Source: Gymnothorax reevesii (Eukaryota; Chordata; Actinopteri; Anguilliformes; Muraenidae). Taken from it: a stretch of 64,000 bases of DNA. The notes under the pieces are model-generated. The model did not search any database. It saw only the letters and a list, made by a program, of their open reading frames with translations, and was not told the origin of the DNA. Both the position numbers and the translations under genes were made by a program. The DNA is taken from contig CM056577.1 in NCBI GenBank assembly GCA_029721435.1, positions 118,852,219 to 118,916,218 on the forward strand, read 5' to 3'. Shown in pieces: positions 20,421-32,400 of the stretch (position 1 is the stretch's first letter; every line of letters begins with the position of its first letter).

Positions 20421-23364
20421 TGGGTATGCACGAATAGTACGCAGTCGTACAGGATGTTTGATTTCCAGTATATTTAGATCTCAACATCAATTTTAAACAT
20501 TAACATTTCATTGCTACTGTAATTATGCAACAGAAAATATGTTGGCCTAATAGGGCAACCAACATAGAATGGTTGACAGGGAGTGTTACAATTCTTTGCA
20601 ATATGAACTTGAGTCATTTTAAAACTCCGACTAATCGATTTAAATTTTAAAACCATAAGCTCGCTCGTACGGTTCCTATGGGTGTGATATATCAGATCGT
20701 TCGCATATCATAAGACGGGAAACCTGGTTATTCTACAATTTAAACGTAAACTTATTTCATACAGTCCAAATAGGCATTTTGCTTTGCGGACCTATATGGA
20801 AAAATCTACATTCTTGACGATACAGGGTAATGAATCACGTAAATCGAAGTAACTGTTAAACGAAAATCCAGGCCTTTGAAAAATGGCTGAAAATTGACAT
20901 TCACTTCAGACATCGGACTAGCAGAGGAACCAGCAGTTCAAAATGACCTGCGAAACATGAACGATAGTAATGTGTGTAGGTCGTCGTACACAACCACTAG
21001 AGGACGCACGGAAAGTCAGTCACTCTGCTTTTCCGGAGCCTACGTTCTCACACAGCCTCCCCAAAATACTCATCGACTCAGACCCTTCGCTTGGAAACGT
21101 AATCAGACTCGCACAGTAAAGACGATGTGTTCTACTGCGTCCCATGAACGACACGTAAATCAAATGGGATTTCGGGACAATAACTGGTACACAGCTGCCT
21201 GGACGGTTTACATTGACGATTGTGGAAAAATTTTTCTACTTTTAAGCATGCGTTCACTTGAGCGCTGTGTGGAGTTAGAGGCCATTAAAACCAATCGAGA
21301 CCAAGGAATCTAACCTCGGAAATTCATGGGTGAAATAAATACTGCTCTTAACTCCCACCCAAGCATTGTCGCTAGCCAGTCCCACACGTAAAATACAAAT
21401 TCAAAGATGACCTGAGTCATCTATATTTTCGTAGTTAAAAAAAAAAAAATCATGGGCGAGTTGAGTAAATATTTAGAGAGCATGCAAATATTAAGTAACC
21501 GCTTTGCTGACTAGTTTCTACAAATTCAGTAGCCACGAGTGTTGTCTTGGGTTCGAGACAACACTCGAACCGAAATCTTCATATTTTCAATAAGCCCATT
21601 TCCCTTTGCTATAACAAATCGCCTAATATATTTTTCAATGTGCTCATTCAGTAGGCTTACAGCTCAAAATCTGGCCATCTGTTTTTGTGATCTTGAAACT
21701 ATAATTTTTCTGGAGTTCAATTTTGATATGACTGCAAAGTCCTTTTAGTGTGTCAACACACCATATCACCTCATACTCAAGTAATTGTACACAACCTGAT
21801 GATTCTCAACTGCACCAAAGGACAAGTCTAGCAGTCTGCATACTCCAACAGATGGGAAGCAATGGTAAATATCATCCATCAAACATTTATGAATGACAAC
21901 TTTGGGATGCAAGTATTACAGGTCACAATGGGTAAATGAACAAAGAACGGAGCCCGTGAAGCCAGTGCATCATAGAAGCTTCTGGTATTTAAGGTCCAGT
22001 GGTGTGTCAGTTCCATACACCATCTTGCATACTTGTTCTCTGGTGCAGTTGAGCATACAGGCTTCGATTATTCTGTCCTCATCGGTCTCGACATCCCTGC
22101 AGAAAATCTGCAGTTGCACAGTTCCTTAATTCCAGACATGAACAAGCCCTACTTCCTGAATGTAGAAATGGTTCCCAGAGAAATCTGTTTTTCCCCCTCT
22201 CCATGTAGTAGGCTTTTTTCCTGGCCACTTAGAAACAAAAACTTCACTCAGGATGGTGACTGCTCAGTAGACTGGATTAACAGCCATGTGAAGTGAAGCT
22301 TTGATATTATATGTCCATTTTTAACTTTTTTTTAAACAATAGAATAAATATTGCAGATATCCTGACTGAGGTTTCAGTCAATGTGATGCAACCTTGGTGA
22401 TAAAAATTTTTCAAATGTAATCTGTGATTGTAAATCTCTCAACTGTTTGGGCTTGCATACACCAGAATAAATGGATTGCGGATTGGTCATAGAGAATAAA
22501 GCACAAAGGAGTAATCATTTCAATAACTTAAGATATGATTTTAATTTTGGGATTCCTGAGGGTAGATGAAATCAAAATTTCTTCATGCATCAAAAGTGGT
22601 TCATTTTAGCGGAACTCAAATAACTGAAGTGAAACGATAAGCGTTTCAAGAAAGCAACCACATATGAAGTTACGTAGCTCTAACATGCTAAAGCATTATA
22701 GCAAGAAACAGTTACTGGCCTGTGAGCAATTGTGAAGTTTTAATTTAGTTGATGGTAGATTTAAGTTTCTAGTTGGAATAGTGCAGCTCATGTTTTTAAA
22801 ATATTTTAAATGTATAACCAATATTACTAATCAAATAGTGTGTGAAAAACGAGTAGAACACACGAGAGATTATCACAGGCCAAAGGGTTCGGAGATTGAA
22901 AGAAAGGGACGTTAGAGGCAGAACCTCCTAGGTGCAAAAGATTGAGAAACAAGAGTCAAAGATCAAACATGGAAAGGAAAACTAAGAGATTCCAGACTTG
23001 GCATGGCTGCCATCGTTTAAAAAATCGTACTTTTCCATGCAAACGACAACAGCCAGGCCAGACATTAAGATTGCTCACTTGTGTGCCATTTTATGTCCAA
23101 ACCATTTCAAGGAATTAAAGTAAAACCAGTCGGAATTTAAATTACCGTCTCAGGACATGGTACATTCCAGTACTACACAGACCTATTTCCCTGCTGTGAT
23201 GCAAAAACCAGAAGAAAGAGACAGAAGTTTTTTTGTTTTGTTTTCGGTGCCCCCACCCTCTTGAACAACATCAGCTATGAGAGAGAAATGGCACCGTCAG
23301 AGGCGACTACTGTGTTCCTTTCCACTGCTGGGACAGCATAGCTGTAAAAGAAAGTACCTCCCCT
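20421..23364. other. Intergenic DNA between rprd2 and tars2
   Basis: About 3 kb, mostly AT-rich. Open stretches such as 20894-21313 (+) show no domain, no codon pattern and no recognisable family. I see no RNA gene, no clear transposon termini and no splice-linked exons here. Confidence 0.6.
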
Positions 23365-24380
23365 GTTTGTTTTCAAAATTGTATTTTTATTAAATTCAGT
23401 ACATGTGAAAGGCGATTCATCCTTGAACTTGCTGCATTAGTCTTTCAAACTCAAATATCCCTACAAGTCTATATTCTATTAGAAGGGCAACTTCGCCTTA
23501 TCCCTCAAAGCCACTGCTGAATCCACTGATTTTTTCCTTTACAAAGATAACTGTTTGACATGGAGCTTCAGAACAAGTTCATAGCTACCTTTCTGTGTGT
23601 GTTCAAACGGATTCTTCAAAGAAAAACCAGCACTGAGAATTTCTTTCCTCACAAAAAAAACAAAAAACAAAAAAAAAAAGCAAGAAGCTAACAAATGTAC
23701 TCTTTCGGTCTATACATATATAAATACGTCTTCATATGTATACAAAGAAAGAGAAGTCATAATATCAGCCAGACAATGACTAGAGGCTGACTGTTTAATA
23801 TGAAATGGTGAAAAAAATGACATAGTAGATCATGAACAACTTCCCATCTGGAAAGCCGACCAGTATTGCCAGGTTGAAACTGAAATGGAGGGCTATGGTC
23901 ATTTTTAAGACCACCATCATGCATCAAAACTCTTACATTCATGAACAATGAAATAAGTAGAATAGAGGGAGCATCTTTCATTGGTTTATTCCCCACTCCT
24001 CCAACAAACTCCATTCACATCATTGTTTACTCTTCCAGAAAGACGATATATAAATTTTGATTCCGAAAATATCAGACAAATGGGGGAGGGCGGTTCCCAG
24101 CACTTCTTTGTCCACCAATTTACAGGGCTAGGACAGGAGAGGAAGGGGTGCCAGGCACCGAGTATCAGGTGAGCTGGATCAGAATACCCTGCACCCTATG
24201 CTGCAGGTAGTATCTGAATGGAACGTGTATGCAGATGTAGACCACCAATTACTGTAGGATCTTTAATATGTGAAGTATAGAAATGCATTGCTGGGGCAGA
24301 TTTATTTGTCGACGACTGCAAACATATTTACATGTATGGAAATCTATTGTTCTAGGTGTCAAGGTGCCATGTCTTATGTG
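23365..24380 (-). other. Probable rprd2 3' UTR with AATAAA signal
   Basis: Non-coding DNA after the rprd2 stop. On the minus strand an AATAAA hexamer lies at 23391-23386, about 1 kb after the stop, so cleavage near 23365 is plausible. Other AT-rich sites exist, so the end is tentative. Confidence 0.4.
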
Positions 24381-26465
24381 TCAGTAGCGTGGAGGAAAGT
24401 ATGGCCTTTTTGGTGGGTAGAATGGATTTCCACTAAACCCCCCTCTTGAGGGCCCGCTAAATTGCGGCCCGGGTCGTTTGACTCCGCGGTACGGCGGCTC
24501 TTGGTCGATGTGGGCCGGGCGAGGGGGGCGGGGTCGGGGCAGGGGCAGTTGGCCACGGCCAGGCGGCCTCTGGGGCGTGTGCAGGCGTGGCTGATGAGGC
24601 GGTTGGGGGCGTGGCTGGTGTTGAGGGGGGCGGAGGAGGGGCCGGTGGGGCGGGCGCAGGTTCAGGGAGGGAGGCCCGCGGAGGCTGAAGGGCTGGGGTG
24701 GGGGGCTGCGAGAGGGGTGCTGGTTCTGCTGCGGGCGGGGGGTGGTCGAGTTGGGGAGAGGGACGGGACAATGAGGAGGGTGGGGGGCTGGGGCCTTCTC
24801 GAACCCTCCCCAACGAAGAGGGCGGAGGTCTGCAAGGGCCAGACCCAGAGAGTGAAGGAGCCTGGTGGGAGGGGAAATGGTCTTTATAAGGAGCTACAGG
24901 GGTTGAGGTATTTACTGGCCCCGGCCGCTGCTCACCCTCTCCGCCTCTAGAAGGTGGCTGGGACAGGGGCCGTTCGACAGGCACCAGCACACCCCCAACC
25001 ATGACTGAGGAGGGAGGGGCCAGGAAGTCCTTGGGTGGGGGAGGTAGATGTGGGATGGGGGGAGGTGGAGGTGGAGGGATGGGAGGAGGAGGAGAGTTGA
25101 AGAAGTCAGATGGAGGGATTTGAGGCTGGGGATCCCGTCCAGGATAGGGCAAGCGGGCCGTCTCCTCAAACGGAAACGCCTGGCGGTGCGGGTCATCATG
25201 AGGGAATGGGCCAGGTTTTCGGGGATGGGCACCAGCCCCATCCGTGTCCCCGTACCAGCCGCCACCCCTGCCCAGGTTGGGCCTCGCCCCGGACTCCCCA
25301 CCCCTGGGGTGCGGCCTCGCCCCCCCTCGGCCAATCACTCTGATGCTTTCCACCGTCTGGATCCTCTCCCCGGATGGCCGGCGGCTGTTGTACCCCAGGC
25401 TCTCGATGGGCGCTCCTTCTCCGCAGGAAGACGGGGACACCAGCCTTTCGATTTGGCGATAGTGCTGTGCCTCATGCTTCGTGCTGTTAGGCTCGCTCCC
25501 CCCCTCCCCTCCTCCGCTCCGGTCAGCCATTACGGCATCCGCAGCGCTCCTTGGACAGTCCCCGGTTGAGAGGGGGCGGAGGGGGAAGTGCTCACCTGCT
25601 ATCATGCCTCTTCTCTCTCCCGTTCCATCACGCCTTCCATCGTAGAAGTCTTCCACCCCGCCGGGTGGGTTTCCAGGTTTGGCACCATAATCGTCCGGGT
25701 TCACGAGGTCTCGAGGTCTCGACATCAAATCGGGGTGACCAACCGATTGGTATTCCTGCCTGTTTGGGACTCCCTCGCCATAGCGGATCTGGGTAGAGTC
25801 AGAAGCGCCCCACGGCTCACTGCGGTAAGCAGTGGGAGACAGACCGTGGCCATCCCGACTCTGGAATTCAGTGGACCCAAGTCCTGCAGAAGACTGCAGA
25901 CTATTCCCCGGCGCCAAAATGGCAGGATCTACGCTCATCCCCGCTCTGATCCCACCATTATGCGAGGAAGCGGTCGCGTTTGCAGCGAATGCTTCGGGAC
26001 GAGGCTCATCCATCATTTCGTCCTGGGTGGGGGTGCCCGGCGCCTCGTCGCGTACAGGGGTGCCGTCCAGGTTCTCGGAGGCCAGAAAGGGGCTATTGCT
26101 GCTGCTCCCCTGCCCTTCTCCGCTGCTAAGGCCCAGGTCGAAACCCCGAAACCCAGGGTTCCCCTGGAGAAACTTGTGGATCTTGGACTCCAGGGTTGAG
26201 GGGAAGGAGGAGACCGGGGGAGTGGACTCCCTCTCCTTCTCCAGCTCCCTCCCCACCCTCCGCACTGGCTCCTGCGTGTAGCCGCAGCCCGGCAGAGGTT
26301 TCTTCAGCGCCGATGGAGGTGGAGGACGCCTCTCCTCACGAGTAGCTAACGGTTGAGCAGTTGAGGCCGCAGGAGGGACAGAAACATTGCCTTGAGATGG
26401 TGCCGTGGAGGCAGTTTGCTGGGCAATACTGGGGCCGGAGGGGCCTCCAGCCTCACTTGATGCGC
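24381..26465 (-). CDS. rprd2: rprd2 last coding exon, net +1 frame change near 3' end
   Basis: The acceptor CTTAG|GCGCAT is in phase with the previous exon. The frame then runs through [54 protein letters not shown] and several Pro runs to LGRVREGPS, all with human counterparts. It would stop at 24459-24457 after a tail unlike the family. A second frame, open over the same region, ends in [15 protein letters not shown] and KRPYFPPRY with stop at 24383-24381, which is the conserved RPRD2 C-terminus. The switch lies somewhere in about 24560-24810, a GC-rich stretch with several runs of five or more G. Confidence 0.9.
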
Positions 26466-29400
26466 CTAAGAGGGAGGGATGGAGAGAAAATGGGGGACAA
26501 AATTAAGAGTCATTAACAGCCTTAAATAGCAGGGAGATTAAAATGGGAGGTCAAGAGAAAAATGGGAGTAACAACGATCAAACAAAACGTAACCAGACCT
26601 CAGATTTATTTACTAAGACCTAAAATAGTGGAAATGAGTTAACTCACTTGAACCAATTTCTAGATTCCCAAATAGGAAATAACTTTCTTCCTTAAGCTTC
26701 GCTCATTTTAGTTCATACACAAAATGTCTGGGACTAGATGCTATGGGTGTAGCCAAGATCAAGGTGCATCCCCATGAAAGCTGCTGTTTCAAACTTATGA
26801 CCAGAATAATGGACCCAGACCTATTTAAAGCATCTCAAAATATGGGTAGAGACTGCTGTAAAGGACACTTAACAAAAAATTCACAGGGCACACGTGTAAC
26901 TAGGTAATCAAGATTCCCTGTTACGTTATTTGCAACTTGAAATTTACTTTTTTAGGAGTTGTGTTTGGAATAGTTTCTCTGTGCTTTTAATGTTTTTTTT
27001 TCTGTTTTTTTACTCACAACTGTTTTCTTTCTGTTGCTTTTTACAGATTGAAAATCCATAAATTAGTAACAAAGTTACTCCAAATAATGTTGAGTTATCA
27101 AGTCGTCACAACATTTTAAAAATTTATTAATTAATGATTCAAGGTTGTCTGTTTCACTTAACTGTGTATTAATACTGGAGAAAAATTGGTCGGCATATTC
27201 AATATTAATGTACAGAACTCAATAAGGCTTTTGCTTATGGGTCTATTTTAATAATTAATCACTAAAATTATCGGTGAAAAAATTGGTGAAATTTGTCCTA
27301 ATATTTTGGTATTGTCCGCAACATGTTAATTATAAGTCTGATAAACAAATTAGCTATATTTCAATTGTGTTTCCATAATGTCCCTTCCTGACTGACTACT
27401 AAGGATGCAAAGTAGTTTAACTGGACAGGGGCTCTTAAATGTTTATATCAGACATGTGGTCATTCTGTAGTGTCCGTAACGCTGCGTAGTGTCCGTAACA
27501 TGATGATTGCTTTCACAGAAAGCCCTTTAGGGCAGTTTTCTTCAAATATGCCTTCTTCAAACAGCTATTCTGAAACCATTATGAAACTAAAACACTACTG
27601 TATCAGTAGTACACGTATTGGTAGTTATGGAATAGCATGTTACTAATGAAAAAATCCAGAATTTGGGTAAGCTCGTGTAACTTTTCAGGTAAATGGGCTG
27701 GTTTATTTCACTAAACCCTTTTAAATAGAGATAACTGCTTCTTCATGTCAAAAATCATTGTTATGTAGTTAATAGACTAAAGAATGCCATGCTTTTGTCT
27801 CAGGAAATAAGCCGCCATAATCCGTTACGGACACTACTGATTATACCGATTTTTCTATATTTGGACTGTGGTACGCAAACGAGAAAAAGATTTGCGAAGA
27901 GTCATTCAGAATATCTATATTTTTATGTGATCTCTCCTCATAGCCATGCCTTAGCTATGGAAATTTTTCTCTGGCCCCTCAACTAATTGATGTCACAAGG
28001 CTGCCTGCCCTTGAAATGAATGTTCAATTCAAGATTTTATCAGAATTGTTACATTTCTGTGTGTAAAGAAAGTAAAATGTTAATAATTTTACATGAGTTT
28101 GAGTTGGATTGTATTAGTTATTGCATTAAATGTAAAATACATGAAGACCCTGTAAATCGAGTGCATGAAAAGTGTCCTTGTAGTGTCTGTAACATCACCC
28201 TACCACATATTTCAACGCGTTCTTAAAATTTAGTCGGTTGTGCTTACCTCAAGATATTTTTCAGTCATGAAGAGCTACCACGTGTGCTTTTCCAGAAGGA
28301 AGGAAAAATGTTTTCAACCAATTTTAACTTTTACCCCTTTTGCGAATCCTTATGTACCCTGATCTTGGCTACACTCTATAGAACGTGTGCTGCTCCCTGG
28401 TATCATTCCGATGAAAGGAGGCTTCCATGTCATTTCACAGATCTCCAACAGACACGCCAAAAACGTTGCGGCGAAACTCCTTTAGGAGAGGAGGAAGGGA
28501 GATGTTTGGAGTGAAGAGCAGCACTATCCTGTGGTGTGGAGTGCATGCAAACATGTTTGAGTCAGCAATGTTCGCATCAATTCTTAAAGGTCCTGTATTA
28601 TGAATCATCCACTTGTTCCTCAATCTCCCGCATGAATGGGGTCAGCCCACTACCCAAAAAATAAATAAATAAATAGAAAGGGGGGGGGGGGGGGGGGGGG
28701 GGGGATGACCATCGTCATTCAACCTGATTCAATACCTGATTGATACAATTAACATATTAAAAGCCGGAAGTTGGCGTGAAAACCAGGGACAGAGACAGAT
28801 ATAGTCCTCGTTGCCCACTACTGGAGTAAGGGGTCAGTAGCTCGGTTCACCCAGCCAATCAGAGCAAAGCTCAACACACAGCCCACTCAAAAATGGCCTT
28901 TTCTTCAGTATAGAGGATTTACAGGCAGCAAACTGGCCCAAAAATTATGGATTTTAATGGGTTTCTTCTCAAAAAGTTTAAAAAAAACTCCCCTTAGAAC
29001 ATCAAAAAATATGCACTTGAGGAAAACTGCACAATATAGGCCTGTGACTACAACCCGGGTCCCGGGAAGAAAATTGCTATACCCATTTTCCTGAAAATCA
29101 GTATATTGATTGTGCACACGTTAAAATGACGAATAATCATTCATGGCATCACCCAGATATTCGCAAATAACATGTTTATTCCTGTAGCTCACGACTGTTC
29201 TGTGCCAAGGATTAGTTTATCAACTTACTTAAATGGGAAACAGATGGAGAAACAATCAGTGGCAATTCGGAGATTTTATATAATCAAGGAGGTATTAATC
29301 CCCATCTCCTTGGTCTAGTCAGCTCGCGCTCGCTAGCTGCCTTTCGATCTCATCGGCGTCATTGTTTTTTTTCCCCCTTTTCTTTTCAACAGTTATGATG

Positions 29401-32400
29401 ATGAATTTTGATGATACTGATACAAATTACATGATATATTCATTGTCGTTGTGATTGATTGTCCCGGTTGATAGAAACAGTGATGATTAATACAGCGATT
29501 CAGTTTTCGGTAAAGATTGAAGTTGATGGAATAATTATCGAATTATGATGATAATGAGGAAATGGGAAATTCAGGGTGCAGGGTGACTTTGAATTTTGAC
29601 GATGGGCTTGTTATGATGGCATAATTAAATAATTATTAATGATAATAATGACATCAGTCGGATATCCGTACACTTTGATATAGTAAATGAATTTTGAAAA
29701 TACATTTAGAAAGTTAAATATCGTATTCGTAAAATACCTGATCAATCCATGCAACGTTCGTGCATGAGACAAGTACACTTGTTTGTTTTTTGTTTTCAGT
29801 TTAATCTCAGCCCTTTATGCCAGCCGTTATTGTGTAATTAATGCATTGCTGACGTTTGGTTTTTAACCCGGTTTGGTGTCTAGTAGAAAGTTCTTTTATT
29901 ATTTCCATTATGGCGGCAAAAGGCTTCAATATAGATATCGAATCAAATTCCAGAATGATGAAAATCCCCCATCTCGTGAGAAAAAAAAAAGCACGGCTTG
30001 GCAGCAGGGAACTCAATGTAATTTTTAGAGAGCATAAATCATTTTAATTGGCTTTAATTTTTTGCCAAGTTGGCTAGGGTCTATAAAATAATGGACAGTA
30101 GCAAGAGGAACTTCGTTAACATCAGTGTTATGGTTGAGTTCGGACTCTGGTTAGTAGTAGCTTCGCTTATCCATCATGCCCAGTAATATGTGGGATTTGT
30201 TCTTGAAAGATGAGTCTGAGCCAGGAAAGGTATAATGTAAGATTTGTGGGAAGAAACTACTCTCCAAAGGAGGAAATACAAGTGCAATGAATCAACATTT
30301 ACAGGGGGTGCATACAGCATCCAGCTCTGCATCGGACACCAGCAAGAGACAAGGATCCATCACTTCATTCACTCGATAGCTAATTTGCCCCGAGTCAAGG
30401 AGTGAAGGTGGAAAACATTTTGTTCTAGGGTATCGATCGTCACATGTAGAAATAATCGCCTTCGCAGGCAGCACGTGCTGAACAAAGCAAAGTTAAGGTC
30501 TGCAAAATCATCATCTCTACCAGACAATTGCTCTCGCATCATTCCCGTTTACTTCGCTCAATTTGAAATTTGTTGATTTGCTCATTTAACAATTGAAATT
30601 GGTAGACAGTCTGATTTGGATGAGTTTTGTTGATCACATTTCTGAATTTAAATGACCATGAAACATGACAGATTTGCCTGAATCTAGTTGCTAGATTATT
30701 TCTAGTTTAACATTCGGCCATGCTGCGTGCAGATGCGTAAACAATTTACATGTCATGTTCGATACGCTTAAACAAAATAGTTTCTACCTTCACTATCGGC
30801 TATTTAGATGCTCAAAAGTAACCAAAATCAAGAGCTATGAATTACTTAATTTTTAACTGATCTTGTTCAATTATCAAATAAAAAAAAATTCAACAAATTT
30901 GCAGCACAGATGTGCCTGAACATTTTTGCGCAGTCTTTGCTGTATTTGTCCATTGTGTGCAATGCGAAAATATTTCCTCACTTTCATGCTCGAGATGCTT
31001 CACGAAATGTTCCACTTCATGTTTGTTTTGATATGCTGAAAAACCAGGGCCATCTTAAAATTATTTCACTTCTAAGAAATCGTTTTATGATAAGCAAAAA
31101 TTCTACAAGAGGTGGAATTCAGAGGTCTGCCGTTTATTCAGATCATTGACATTCTTTCAATCGGTCAATGGTTTTGTTCGTTTTAAGTGATTTTGGGTAC
31201 CCACCCGAGAAATCGAGTTCCCGTTTTGAAACAATTCCCGAAATTCCCAGGCCCAGCACAATATGAAAATAACTTAAAGCTTACTTGATTGGAGCAAGAA
31301 GTAATACATCCTTTCTGTCTGCGATTCAAGCAAATGTGATCGCATAAATATTTCTGTTCACAAATGAACTCATGCTATAATTTTTTTTTTTTTTTTACTT
31401 CAGCCTGACATGATAAAAAACTCAAGTAAGCCTACTTGGCATGTTTGCTGGCCACATAAATTCTAACAGTTTGAAGTCTTTAATCGTTCAGAATTAGTCT
31501 TTTGGGAAAGGAGCAACATTTGTTTACCCTTCACGACTCAAATGAAAAACGCATAGTCAAATGGACCAATTAAAACTGTCAGCAGGAAACTGCTACTGGA
31601 CAGTGGCCCTCATATGACCAAACCCCTCTACTCTATCTTTCAAAATAAAAGCCCTTACATGCAACTGCTGTAGGCGGTTACAAGGCCCATCATTGATAAC
31701 CATCTCAAATGCAAATGACTAGATCCACGGATGGATAATTAATGTTGCACATTTCCAAAAAAAATAAATCTGTGAAGGAAGGACAGGTTTCCTGGCTGAA
31801 GAAATGTTCATCTAGATGCCGACTCCTCCAAGGAGTATATTACAGATTGATAAATCTTCAAAGGTCGTGACCCACATGATTCCCAGGTCAGTCGAGGAGC
31901 GAGAAGACAAGCGAGGATAAAATGAACAATCGAAATGACCCCAGAGAAATTTCCAAAGGCGGCCCCTGCCTGTTCTAAACCCAAAGGACGAGAGGGAGCC
32001 CCCCACATTCTGGCCGCGGGTTCCATGCCACTTTTAAGACCACAGGACTCAGAAAAAGAACAGCGGAGGAAAGAGGTTCCGGAGCTCACCCTGCGGTCCC
32101 GTACTCTGCGTTTTGGAGAGGGCACTAAGGAGCCCCACGGGGCTGATGTCCACCCGAGACAGGATGCTGGCCAGCGGGTTGGGCGGTGGACCAGAACCCC
32201 CAGGTGCTGCAGCAGGGGGTTTCTGGGCCAAAGTTGGAGCCGTTGGTGTGCCAGGGGTCCCGGGCGAGGTCCGAGAGACCGGGCTTACACCTGGGGGATG
32301 GAGGAGGAGAACGACAGAGTTTCATCAAGGAGAAGGGAGAGATGAAAAGAGCTACTGGAGGAGAGCATGTGAAAGAATGGTGCAAATGGGAAGTACAGTT

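Larger units (their letters stand above)
26466..32089. other. rprd2 last intron
   Basis: A 5.6-kb intron. It contains a motif array TAGTGTCCGTAAC (27.4-28.2 kb), a poly(G) run (28680) and a hAT BED-finger relic (30.2 kb), each listed separately. The rest is AT-rich with no gene seen. Confidence 0.6.

Noticed and set aside
20894..21313. 139-residue plus-strand open frame in the intergenic region
   Set aside because: No recognisable motif, no splice partners and no coding bias I can see.
24462..26281. Long plus-strand open frames over 24462-26281
   Set aside because: They are antisense to the GC-rich rprd2 last exon, whose minus frame has clear family motifs; the plus frames do not.
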